Virus record (IMG/VR): IMGVR_UViG_3300040751_002580
Location: 1-41,120 of that record
DNA length: 41,120 nucleotides
Reading direction: 5' to 3' (one strand)
Source: a virus
Position 1 is the first letter of the stretch, and every line of letters starts with the position of its first letter. Positions 33,995-41,120 of this stretch are shown one piece after another. The position numbers and the translations under genes were made by a program. The notes below the pieces were generated by a model. It ran no database searches, was not told where the DNA came from, and worked only from the letters and a program-made list of their open reading frames with translations.

Positions 33995-35505
33995 ACGCTA
34001 GGTCCCATTGCTCCTGCACCTTCGTTGTAGTGGTCGTATATATGTACTACTTCCTGTTTTTGTGCAGTAATTTTTTCTAATTCAGCTAACAAGTGATCGG
34101 TTGCTTTTTCCACTACTGGATAATTTAATTCTAAGCATTTTTCTTTTAAACGTAGCCATCGACGTATACGCACTTCTCTAGTATTATCTTTGTAAACCCA
34201 GTGATTGTTTTCATCCCAAGTAATGCCTAACTTTTCTTGATTCCAAAACAAAGGAGATCCTGGTACAATGTCTAATGTAGGACCTAATGCCACACTTCGT
34301 ATTAGTCCTGCTTCGTTTATCCAGTTATACTTTTCTAACATGTCTAAAGTTTTTTGGAATTCTTCTTCGGTTTCTGTAGGATATCCTACAAGCAATAACC
34401 ATGCCATTTCTATTTTATATTTTGCACACATACGGAAAGTAAAGTCCATAGCTTCGTCGTCGAACATTTTTTTCATGTCATCACGAACTTTTTCACTTCC
34501 GCTTTCTACACCGATACTAACAAATCGTAAACCTGCCTTAAACATTAAGTCATAGACTTCTTCGTTCATTTGGTGCTGCGGCCTAGCAATAAATTGTCCT
34601 TGCCATTTAACAGAATCCATTTTTCCTTGTTTTTTATAATCAATTAGTGTAGTGCAAATATCTTTGAGTTGTTTAACACTTCCATTTAACAAACTATCTG
34701 TAAACAAAAAACGTTTACTTCCATATGCATTATTTTGTGTACGCATCTCTTCGGCAACACTTTGCCCACTTCGATATCTAAATTTAGGCCAGACACTTTG
34801 GATATCACAGAATGTGCATTTACGAACACATCCTCTACTGCCAGTAATATACACGAATTCAGTGCCCATCTTTGATTCATCTTTTATGCGAGGATCAAAC
34901 CAAGTGCCCGGATATTTTTCCATTGGAAAGTCACTGTAATCAGGAATCGGAATAGTATCTAAATCGTCTATTTGTGCTGCTGGATTGCCATTAATTCCAG
35001 GTGCATCTAAATTTCCGTTTAAAATATTTACAATAGCTTCTTCACCTTCGCCGATTACGTATGCATCGGCTAATCCGTTTTTGTACAAGTTTGGACCTGT
35101 AAATTCACAAAACGGTCCGCCTGCAACAATTTTAATGTCAGGAAGTTCTTTTCTTAGCATTTTACATACACTAATACTAATCCATTTACTACGTTGACTA
35201 AAAATTGTAATTCCTACCCATTTAGGATTTTTATTTTTAATAGTTTCTATCCATTTTGGCACACATGGTTGAATATGTTCATTCCAAAACTCTTCGAATT
35301 TATCTTCATATCTAAAAGTTAAATCAGTGTCAAACCAAACATGTCCGTGTTTTTCAGTATCGATGCTGTGCCATAAATCTAAATTTAAGTCGTAGCAGTA
35401 GGCACTAAAGCCATGATTTTCTACCATAGCTTTTAGAATAGCCGGAGCAGTAATAGGTGCTCGTAATTCCAATCTCGGCAGTGTTAAAAACACAATATCT
35501 GTCAT
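33991..35505 (-). CDS. Cobalamin-binding-domain radical SAM enzyme (504 aa)
   Basis: Residues 1-165 form a Rossmann-like domain as in B12-binding radical SAM proteins (WVGITIFSQRSKW; IKIVAGGPFCE; YVIGEGEEAI). The usual DxHxxG base-off motif is not evident. The core motif is C226-VRK-C230-TF-C233, followed by FLFTDSLLNGS and FVSIGVESGSE, which are typical of the BchE/MiaB-like class. Such enzymes often methylate unactivated carbons or form rings. It is the first gene of the leftward operon, with AGAGAG upstream of the ATG. Confidence 0.85.
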   Translation of the reverse strand: MTDIVFLTLPRLELRAPITAPAILKAMVENHGFSAYCYDLNLDLWHSIDTEKHGHVWFDTDLTFRYEDKFEEFWNEHIQPCVPKWIETIKNKNPKWVGITIFSQRSKWISISVCKMLRKELPDIKIVAGGPFCEFTGPNLYKNGLADAYVIGEGEEAIVNILNGNLDAPGINGNPAAQIDDLDTIPIPDYSDFPMEKYPGTWFDPRIKDESKMGTEFVYITGSRGCVRKCTFCDIQSVWPKFRYRSGQSVAEEMRTQNNAYGSKRFLFTDSLLNGSVKQLKDICTTLIDYKKQGKMDSVKWQGQFIARPQHQMNEEVYDLMFKAGLRFVSIGVESGSEKVRDDMKKMFDDEAMDFTFRMCAKYKIEMAWLLLVGYPTETEEEFQKTLDMLEKYNWINEAGLIRSVALGPTLDIVPGSPLFWNQEKLGITWDENNHWVYKDNTREVRIRRWLRLKEKCLELNYPVVEKATDHLLAELEKITAQKQEVVHIYDHYNEGAGAMGPSV

Positions 35506-35541
35506 AAAATCTCTCTAGAATTTGGTATACTGTTAAATACA

Positions 35542-35553
35542 TTATATTTATTA
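35542..35553 (-). promoter_or_regulatory. Candidate late-type promoter for the leftward operon
   Basis: On the minus strand this reads TAATAAATATAA, containing AATAAATA, seven of eight positions of the T4 late box. It lies about 40 bases upstream of the ATG at 35505, in the 60-base gap between divergent genes. No sigma70-type pair with proper spacing is visible in this gap for either strand. Confidence 0.35.
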
Positions 35554-35565
35554 TAAGGTATGTTT

Positions 35566-36642
35566 ATGTTTCTGGAACCTGAGTCAATACAAGAATTGCA
35601 TGTTGAAATTACCAACAAATGCAATGCCGCCTGTCCTATGTGTGATAGAAATCAGTTTGGAGGACTGTTAAATCCTGGCAGAGGATTAAATGAATGGAAT
35701 TTAAATGATATTTCTAAAGCATTTGCAGATTTGCCCAATTTAAGATTTGTTTATTTTTGCGGTACACACGGCGATCCTATTGCAGCAAAGCATGTTTTTG
35801 AAGCAGTTAAAGCAGCTAAAGATGCAGGCGCTCAAATAGAAATGTTTACCAATGGTAGCTTAAAAACCGAAACCTGGTGGAAACGATTTGTTGATATACT
35901 TGACAGCGGCGATAGAATTACATTTGCTATTGATGGAGTTGAAACTAATCATTTATATAGACAAAATACAGATGTAAATAAAATTTTAAAACACCTAAAA
36001 ATTGTGTGCGATAGCCCTGTACAAACACGGTGGGATTATCTTGTATTCAAACACAATGAATACGAAATGGAAAGCAGTAAAAAATTAGCTAAACAAATGG
36101 GCGTAGACCATTTTAGATTTAGAAGAACTCCGCGATTTGATAGATTTAATCCGTACCCTGTATTAGATGCTAACGGAAATACTACACATTATTTAGAACC
36201 TCCTGTCGACACAGAATACAGACACCCAAGTTTAAAAGAAATGACTGATTTTCTCAAAGAGATAAAAACAGACCCTAAAGAAACACTAAACACATTACAA
36301 GATTTTAAATATGCCGACAAGCCGCTTCCTGATACAAACTGGAAGATAGAATGCATCTACAAAGAATCAAAAAAAATGTATATTAACAGCAGAATGGAAG
36401 TATTTCCATGTTGTTACATAAGCGATCAATATGAAACTTTTAAAACTGTGTCTAATGCAGAATTAAAATATCCATTTGGAGAGTTAGAACTCAAGGACAA
36501 AACATGGAAACAAATATTAGAACATGAGTTTTTTGAACAATTAATGTCTAGTTGGACACAAAGTAACGTTATTCCAAGATGCATACGTACCTGTGGTATA
36601 GTCAAAAGAGAAGCAGAACAGAATTTAAAGGTAAAATTATGA
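35566..36642 (+). CDS. Radical SAM enzyme with C-terminal twitch/SPASM-like domain (358 aa)
   Basis: I place the start at the ATG at 35566, with AAGG seven bases upstream; the ATG at 35560 would leave only one base to that site. The cluster motif is NKCNAACPMC followed by DRNQFGG, nearly the same as in the 12707 protein. The C-terminal set is ECIYKES, FPCCY and RCIRTC. It is the only member of its type with no N-terminal-twitch gene beside it. Instead it is coupled (ATGA) to a peroxiredoxin-like gene. Confidence 0.85.
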   Translation: MFLEPESIQELHVEITNKCNAACPMCDRNQFGGLLNPGRGLNEWNLNDISKAFADLPNLRFVYFCGTHGDPIAAKHVFEAVKAAKDAGAQIEMFTNGSLKTETWWKRFVDILDSGDRITFAIDGVETNHLYRQNTDVNKILKHLKIVCDSPVQTRWDYLVFKHNEYEMESSKKLAKQMGVDHFRFRRTPRFDRFNPYPVLDANGNTTHYLEPPVDTEYRHPSLKEMTDFLKEIKTDPKETLNTLQDFKYADKPLPDTNWKIECIYKESKKMYINSRMEVFPCCYISDQYETFKTVSNAELKYPFGELELKDKTWKQILEHEFFEQLMSSWTQSNVIPRCIRTCGIVKREAEQNLKVKL

Positions 36643-37232
36643 TACCTGAAAATAAGTATCCTCTGATATCTAACTGGATAACACACGATTCTTTGTTATT
36701 TAAAAATACTGTTATGGTAGGAATTTATGACGGAAGCGACATATGTAGCAGTTTTTTAAATACTGCTAATGTGCTTGATAAATTAACTTTCTACGAAAAC
36801 TTTTTTGATGGTAATGACGTAAAATTAAAAGAACTATACAAAATATGGCAAGATAAAATTCCTAGTCTTGATTTTAAATATCAAGACGGACATAATATTG
36901 AAGAATTTGCAGATTTTGTGTTTACTGATGCATATAACATTGATTACGAAACATACTTTTTAGATAAGAAATTTAAAAATACTTTGTTCTGTATTTGCGG
37001 ATATGGAGCAGAAATAAAAAGAACAGTTGATTTAAGTTGTGCAATAAAAAATAAAAAACTGTTTCCTGTTTTATTATACAAAGGATTTGTCTTTTTTGCA
37101 AATAACAAAGATCATTACAAAACGTGTTTTAAAAGTTTGAAACTGTATTTTGAAAAATATAACATTGATTATATAAATCGCGAAGGCTGTATAAAACCTA
37201 AAGGAATGTATCATGCATTGCTCGCAGCTTGA
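36639..37232 (+). CDS. Unknown protein, possibly a divergent peroxiredoxin-like protein (197 aa)
   Basis: The start at 36639 (MIPENKYPLISNW) has AAAGG upstream and overlaps the preceding stop. The segment ITHDSLLFKNTVMVGIYD recalls THDLFKNKKVLIVGVPG of the protein at 40326, which looks like a Prx5-type peroxiredoxin. A Cys (DGSDICSS) lies close to where the catalytic Cys would be, and CICGYG follows further on. The relationship is weak and no clear thiol-peroxidase motif (PxxxT/SxxC) remains. The gene is very AT-rich, about 27% GC in a hand count over 36841-36900. Confidence 0.5.
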   Translation: MIPENKYPLISNWITHDSLLFKNTVMVGIYDGSDICSSFLNTANVLDKLTFYENFFDGNDVKLKELYKIWQDKIPSLDFKYQDGHNIEEFADFVFTDAYNIDYETYFLDKKFKNTLFCICGYGAEIKRTVDLSCAIKNKKLFPVLLYKGFVFFANNKDHYKTCFKSLKLYFEKYNIDYINREGCIKPKGMYHALLAA

Positions 37233-37257
37233 CAAATCAAAAAAACGATAGTATAAT
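37229..37257 (+). promoter_or_regulatory. Perfect sigma70-type promoter abutting the start codon
   Basis: TTGACA (37229-37234), a 17-base spacer and TATAAT (37252-37257) match consensus exactly. The -35 box overlaps the stop codon of the upstream gene. Six bases separate TATAAT from the ATG at 37264, the same geometry as the promoter at 10404-10432, so the transcript should be leaderless. Confidence 0.8.
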
Positions 37258-37263
37258 ATAAAC

Positions 37264-38388
37264 ATGACAGAAGATTTAAAATGGTCAAACTATGACTTTA
37301 CAAAAATACCATTCGATGACATTGTTCAGGTTGGACAACGTACACTACTTTATCGTGACATTTTTACTGTTAGTTGGCTTCTTGGTCGCTTCTGTAACTA
37401 TCGTTGTAGTTATTGTTGGCCATATGCAAGATCGGATAGAAAAGATCATAGACCAACCGAACTCTGTCTTGCTACAATAGATGAAATAAAGAGGCAAGCC
37501 CGTGAAAATGGATTTAATAGTTATCATTTTAGTCTTAGTGGCGGGGAGCCTACTTTCCATCCTGGCTACTTGGACATTCTACAACATTTGGCTGATGACG
37601 TAAACAACACCAACTATACAAGTGTGCATATGACATCAAACTGTAGTCGTAACATGGCATGGTTTGAAAAGTATGTAGAAGCGGTTAAGCCATTCCACCG
37701 TGCTAGTATTACAGCTAGTTTACACACAGAGCATCTTAATACACGAGAAAAGATGCAAGACTTTGCAGACAAACTAATATTATGTCAGGAGAACGATGTA
37801 CAAGTTACAATCAACATGGTTATGGTTCCAGAATGGTTTGAAAAGGATTGGGAAAATGCCCTTTTCTTCCACGAGCAAGGAATCAACGTTACCCTTAAAC
37901 CACAGTCGGATCCGACTGCAAGCAGAGTGGTTGATGGGTACACAGACGACATGCTCAAGCGACTCCACAACGGAATGCCACAACGAGCCTACACAGAGAG
38001 CAAACGCAAGTGGGAAGGACGTCCTCGTCCTAACTTCCAAATACCGAGTGAAATAAATGGTAAAAATGATGCCAGCGTTCCTTGGCATATGCAGGTAGAA
38101 TTTAGAGATAAGCAAGGTAATCCTTGGTATATGGATCAAGCGGAGAGATTTAATGCGTTTAACTTCAATAAATTCAAAGGCTGGAATTGCAATGCTGGCT
38201 ATCAAGGTATTATTATTCGTGAGCCTGATGGCAGTGTTAAGCGAAGTTATAGTTGTCATGATGTACCTCTTGGTAATATAGAAACAGGTTTTAAACTGTT
38301 TGATAAACCTATGCCTTGCATAACAGAAAGTTGTGTAAGCAGTGCAGATAGTAAAATACCAAAGCGTAAAATAGTCGAAGATAAATAA
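37264..38388 (+). CDS. Radical SAM enzyme, third type, relative of 20405 (374 aa)
   Basis: The core motif is C44-NYR-C48-SY-C51, followed by LSGGEP. Later cysteines (GWNC, YSC, MPC, ESC) fit one auxiliary cluster; the Cys-dense end of the 20405 protein is replaced by a shorter tail. SVKRSYSCHDVPLGNI resembles the end of SPASM-type domains. The 37801-38040 part is about 48% GC by hand count, well above the ~27-35% around it, and it uses CGT, CTC and CCG-type codons more often. That suggests a separate origin or selection for high expression. It has no ribosome-binding site, as expected if it is translated from a leaderless mRNA. Confidence 0.82.
   Translation: MTEDLKWSNYDFTKIPFDDIVQVGQRTLLYRDIFTVSWLLGRFCNYRCSYCWPYARSDRKDHRPTELCLATIDEIKRQARENGFNSYHFSLSGGEPTFHPGYLDILQHLADDVNNTNYTSVHMTSNCSRNMAWFEKYVEAVKPFHRASITASLHTEHLNTREKMQDFADKLILCQENDVQVTINMVMVPEWFEKDWENALFFHEQGINVTLKPQSDPTASRVVDGYTDDMLKRLHNGMPQRAYTESKRKWEGRPRPNFQIPSEINGKNDASVPWHMQVEFRDKQGNPWYMDQAERFNAFNFNKFKGWNCNAGYQGIIIREPDGSVKRSYSCHDVPLGNIETGFKLFDKPMPCITESCVSSADSKIPKRKIVEDK
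38380..38387 (+). promoter_or_regulatory. Candidate T4-like late promoter
   Basis: GATAAATA overlaps the stop codon region of the upstream gene and matches seven of eight positions of the T4 late box. RNA would start near 38393, at the foot of the structured leader described next. Confidence 0.4.
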
Positions 38389-38392
38389 CATT

Positions 38393-38473
38393 GCTGCGGG
38401 AAACCGCGAACCTACTGGTTCCTCATACTACTGTCAACAAAGACCAGATTTCTGTGAACAAAGGAGTAGTATG
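38393..38473 (+). promoter_or_regulatory. Structured 5' leader with start-codon-hiding stem
   Basis: Three stems can be drawn. GCGG-GAAA-CCGC (38396-38407) carries a GNRA tetraloop. GAACC-TACT-GGTTC (38408-38421) follows directly. CATACTACT (38424-38432) is a perfect nine-base complement of AGTAGTATG (38465-38473), which includes the ATG and the end of the AAGGAG site. A repeated GT(C/G)AACAAAG lies inside the last loop (38433-38442 and 38454-38463). It matches no riboswitch I can name. It could be a translational operator or ligand switch. Confidence 0.55.
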
Positions 38474-40342
38474 AAAACCGTATATTTTGCACAAATTAAT
38501 AATGTTATAGCAGAGGCAATATTTTTACCTCTGAGTGCAGCCTATGTTTGGGAATATTGTAGAAGCCAAGCAGATATTTCTACTAATTGGAAATTAGGAA
38601 ACATTATATTTGAAAGAGATACAGTAGAAAATTATTTAGATCAAATACACGATCCGGATATATTTGCATTTAGTACATACGTCTGGAATTGGGAAATTAC
38701 CAAAAAGTTAGCACTTGCTATAAAACAAAAATATCCTAATTGTACCATTGTTATGGGCGGACCTCAAGTTCCATACAAACAAAGTTGGCTTAAAGAAAAT
38801 AGTGATATATGCGATATTATTGTTACATATGCAGGTGAAAAAACATTTGCCGAGATACTACGAGGAAACCTAACGCATCCTGGTATAATGACTATAGATA
38901 ATTATGTTACTCCAAGATCGGACAAAGAACTTAATGATATACCTAGCCCGTATTTAAGTGGGCTAATGGATAGCTTAATGAAACCAGGAAAACAATACAG
39001 TGCAATAATTGAAACAAATCGCGGTTGTCCGTATGCTTGTACATTCTGCGATCAAGAAGCATTGTACTATAATAAAATATCGCAGTTTGAATACAATAGA
39101 GTTATTGCAGAAATTAATTGGGTTGTTGATCATAATATAGATTTTTTATATTTTGCCGATAGCAATTTAGGTATTTTTGATCGTGATGTAGAATTTATAA
39201 AATATATAGCACATTGTAAAAAAATTACAGGATATCCTCGTAATATAGATTATGCAACAGCAAAACAACAGCCAAAACGAATCGTTGAATTAGGACGTAT
39301 ATTAAACCAGGACGCTAAAATTAAACGCGGTGTGACTATAGCATTGCAAAGTATGAATCCTAAAACTTTACAAGCTATTAAACGCATTAATATTGCTAAT
39401 AATAAATTAGAAGAAATTGTAAATGCCTATAATACCGAAGGAGTTGATAACTATTGTGAGTTGATTATTGGATTACCAGAAGAAACTGTAGAATCTTGGA
39501 TAAATGGTATCGGAAAAATACTTGAGTTAGGAAGTGATCATGCATTAACAGTGCATCCTTTAAGCGTAGTGCCTAACACACCGTTTTCGGACAGTGAATA
39601 CATAAACAAGTATGGATTAAAATATACACCAACTCCTGCACCTGCTGGAGGAAATACATATCCTGAAGATAGTCAAGGCGAAATAGATTATGTATGTTAT
39701 CAAAGTAATAGTTTTGACAAAGAACAATACATGGATATGTACTTCTTTGCAAAAGGAATAGTAATTCCGCATCACTATCATGGAGTTAGTCAAGTAGTTG
39801 CAACATATTTAAATAGGCTACATAACATACCGTTAATTGATTTTTATAAATTCTTGTTTGAATGGAGCAAATGTAGCAACGGTATTTTAAATGCAGAATA
39901 TAAATCTCATACTCAAAGTTTAAATGAAAGTTTATTTAATATGCAAACATGGGGTCGTCCTATAAATGATCTAGATAATTTTCATTTTCAAGACAACGCT
40001 GCTACAGCAGCATTTTTATATAACAACATAGACGAAGTTTACAAAGAACTAAAGAGTATAGTGTTTATTAAATACAATGTTGACATTAGTGAAGTTTTAA
40101 GTTATAATAAGCACATACTTGATCTTTATGACAAAAGCATATACAATACATCGTTTTCAAAAAATTGGCATTCTTGGTTTTTTGAAAACAAAGAATTAAA
40201 AGATGTGGAAGTTGTTATCGAAACACACCCAACACAATATACAAGTATAAATGATCATGCCAAGCATTTATTTTGGTATGGCCGTAAAAGCAAAAGATGC
40301 TTTTTAAAATGTAAGGAATTTGAATATGATACGCATTGCTGA
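38471..40342 (+). CDS. Cobalamin-binding-domain radical SAM enzyme (623 aa)
   Basis: Residues 1-140 form a B12-binding-type Rossmann domain (IFAFSTYVWNW; CTIVMGGPQVP; YAGEKTFAEIL) without an obvious DxHxxG. The core has C186-PYA-C190-TF-C193, then FADSNLGIF and ITIALQSMNPKTL-type strands (GVTIALQSMN near residue 290). YCELIIGLPEET is the usual late motif of this class. A 200-residue C-terminal extension is helical and unassigned. AAGGAG precedes the ATG but is partly paired in the leader. It overlaps the peroxiredoxin-like gene by 17 bases. Confidence 0.85.
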   Translation: MKTVYFAQINNVIAEAIFLPLSAAYVWEYCRSQADISTNWKLGNIIFERDTVENYLDQIHDPDIFAFSTYVWNWEITKKLALAIKQKYPNCTIVMGGPQVPYKQSWLKENSDICDIIVTYAGEKTFAEILRGNLTHPGIMTIDNYVTPRSDKELNDIPSPYLSGLMDSLMKPGKQYSAIIETNRGCPYACTFCDQEALYYNKISQFEYNRVIAEINWVVDHNIDFLYFADSNLGIFDRDVEFIKYIAHCKKITGYPRNIDYATAKQQPKRIVELGRILNQDAKIKRGVTIALQSMNPKTLQAIKRINIANNKLEEIVNAYNTEGVDNYCELIIGLPEETVESWINGIGKILELGSDHALTVHPLSVVPNTPFSDSEYINKYGLKYTPTPAPAGGNTYPEDSQGEIDYVCYQSNSFDKEQYMDMYFFAKGIVIPHHYHGVSQVVATYLNRLHNIPLIDFYKFLFEWSKCSNGILNAEYKSHTQSLNESLFNMQTWGRPINDLDNFHFQDNAATAAFLYNNIDEVYKELKSIVFIKYNVDISEVLSYNKHILDLYDKSIYNTSFSKNWHSWFFENKELKDVEVVIETHPTQYTSINDHAKHLFWYGRKSKRCFLKCKEFEYDTHC

Positions 40343-40895
40343 TATTATTCCTAATATAAAAACCATGCACAAGCGTGGAATTAATACAGAATGGTTAACA
40401 ACACACGATTTATTTAAAAATAAAAAGGTCTTAATTGTTGGTGTACCTGGGCCATTTTTAGTTGAGTATGCTGCAACACATATGCGTACATATGAATTTT
40501 GTTATAATCAAATACAGCAATTAGGTATTGATGAAATTTGGTTTACAAGTGTAGACGATTGTTATGTGCAAAATGCTTGGTTAAAAAACGAAGGTATAAA
40601 ACAGATTAAAAACTTGCCAGATCCTGCCGGCGAATGGGCAGATGCAATTGGTATGTTAGAAGATATGACCAAAGAAGGATTAGGAAAATATCGCAGTCAT
40701 AGATATGCTATGATTGTTGATAATTTAATTTGTAAAATTGTTAAGTATGAAGATTTTACACACAACCCTATGACATGCTTTCAAGTAAGTGATGCTAATA
40801 GCATGATACATTATTTAGAAAGTATTAAAACTACGTATGAAAGGTGGAATGATGACGCAAGAGATAAAGTTAGCGCCAATGGAACACGTAAGTGA
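40326..40895 (+). CDS. Prx5-type peroxiredoxin-like protein without the peroxidatic Cys (189 aa)
   Basis: The segment VLIVGVPGPFLVEYAATHMRTYE matches the catalytic loop of Prx5/AhpE-like peroxiredoxins (GVPGAFTPTCSxTHLP), but Y48 stands where the peroxidatic Cys should be. The following LGIDEIWFTSVDDCYVQNAWLK and RSHRYAMIVDN are also family blocks, and C151 (MTCFQ) occupies the position of the resolving Cys. The protein should therefore keep the thioredoxin fold but not reduce peroxides by the normal route. The start is ATG at 40326, with AAGGA eight bases upstream. A structural or binding role is likely; it may bind a radical SAM partner, since it is coupled to one. Confidence 0.65.
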   Translation: MIRIADIIPNIKTMHKRGINTEWLTTHDLFKNKKVLIVGVPGPFLVEYAATHMRTYEFCYNQIQQLGIDEIWFTSVDDCYVQNAWLKNEGIKQIKNLPDPAGEWADAIGMLEDMTKEGLGKYRSHRYAMIVDNLICKIVKYEDFTHNPMTCFQVSDANSMIHYLESIKTTYERWNDDARDKVSANGTRK

Positions 40896-41120
40896 ATACG
40901 CAATAGAACTGCCTACATTATGGTATGATAGAGAATTTTTATTAAATCATCTAAATAATTTTGATGAGGACAATTGGTATTTGTTTGATTGTGGTCACGT
41001 CCGTTGGACTGTACACGAGTCATATGAAAATAATCCAAGATTAGAATGTAAAAATTACATGTGGACAGAGTTCCATCAAGAACTTGCAGAATTATTCAAT
41101 CCTGCTATTATGCCTGATAC
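40849..41120 (+). CDS. Unknown protein, 3' truncated by the window end
   Basis: A frame starting at ATG 40849 (a second ATG follows at 40852) remains open to the last base, giving at least 90 residues. It overlaps the peroxiredoxin-like gene by 47 bases, with AAGGTGGA just upstream of the start. The visible part is acidic, rich in Trp, Tyr and His (LPTLWYDREFLLNH; NWYLFDCGHVRWTVHE), and has no motif I recognise. Confidence 0.5.
   Translation, partial: MMTQEIKLAPMEHVSEYAIELPTLWYDREFLLNHLNNFDEDNWYLFDCGHVRWTVHESYENNPRLECKNYMWTEFHQELAELFNPAIMPD

Noticed and set aside
37780-38391. Long leftward open frame of 203 codons opposite the third-type radical SAM gene
   Set aside because: It lies wholly antisense to a gene with intact radical SAM and auxiliary Cys motifs, has no ribosome-binding site, and its translation is low-complexity with no motif.
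38396-38421. Possible rho-independent terminator after the third-type radical SAM gene
   Set aside because: Hairpins are short and not followed by a T-run; they fit a structured leader better.
1-41120. tRNA genes, CRISPR arrays, insertion sequences and integrase genes
   Set aside because: No cloverleaf-like segments, regular spacer-repeat pattern, transposase or integrase motifs were seen by reading; short tRNA-like elements inside genes cannot be fully excluded without a covariance search.

Overview
The window looks like accessory and tail-gene sequence from a marine T4-like (myovirus-type) phage, or a close relative assembled from seawater. Three things point this way. The first genes are phage virion or tail-fibre proteins with short phage-type C-terminal blocks. 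Several genes are preceded by (N)ATAAATA late-promoter-like boxes as in T4-like phages. The DNA is AT-rich and almost completely coding, with most neighbouring genes overlapping by 4-36 bases. I cannot name the host; marine cyanobacteria or SAR11-like bacteria are guesses from gene style only.

Layout. (1) 1-2672: a truncated structural gene and two paralogous tail-fibre-like genes, each full-length one with its own promoter. (2) 2735-6234: a small conserved-looking protein, two tandem GT-A-like glycosyltransferases, an unknown protein, and a protein with a DGD motif. (3) 6234-10366: the first radical SAM gene, then an unknown leftward gene, a membrane fatty acid desaturase, and a leftward tail-fibre-like gene. 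(4) 10404-13786: a perfect sigma70-type promoter fires a four-gene run: a two-domain relative of the DGD protein, a methyltransferase-like protein with five short helical repeats, a 74-residue protein and a radical SAM enzyme. (5) 13772-15019: a leftward radical SAM gene, divergent from the next block across a palindromic late promoter. (6) 15046-29978: a rightward run of 14 tightly packed genes: nine radical SAM enzymes of three architectures, two QueC-like PP-loop ATPases, an SDR oxidoreductase and a fold-type I PLP enzyme. (7) 35505-29954, leftward: a cobalamin-type radical SAM enzyme, two 2OG-Fe(II)-oxygenase-like proteins alternating with two more QueC-like ATPases, and another radical SAM enzyme. 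(8) 35566-41120: three more radical SAM enzymes, two peroxiredoxin-like proteins (one clearly lacking the peroxidatic Cys) and a truncated gene.

In total I count 18 radical SAM proteins and four QueC-like ATPases in about 34 kb. Nine radical SAM proteins carry a four-Cys 'twitch'-type auxiliary-cluster domain before the radical SAM core. Five others carry an equivalent four-Cys pattern after it. Members of the two groups sit next to each other repeatedly. Together with glycosyltransferases, an SDR, a PLP enzyme, oxygenases and tail-fibre genes, this suggests a multi-step system that builds or installs an unusual modification. The product could be a sugar or lipid-linked glycan, or a modification of a virion or host-surface protein. 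That is inference; no substrate is identified by the sequence. No tRNA, CRISPR array, insertion sequence or integrase was seen. No gap of 300 bases or more lacks a gene.
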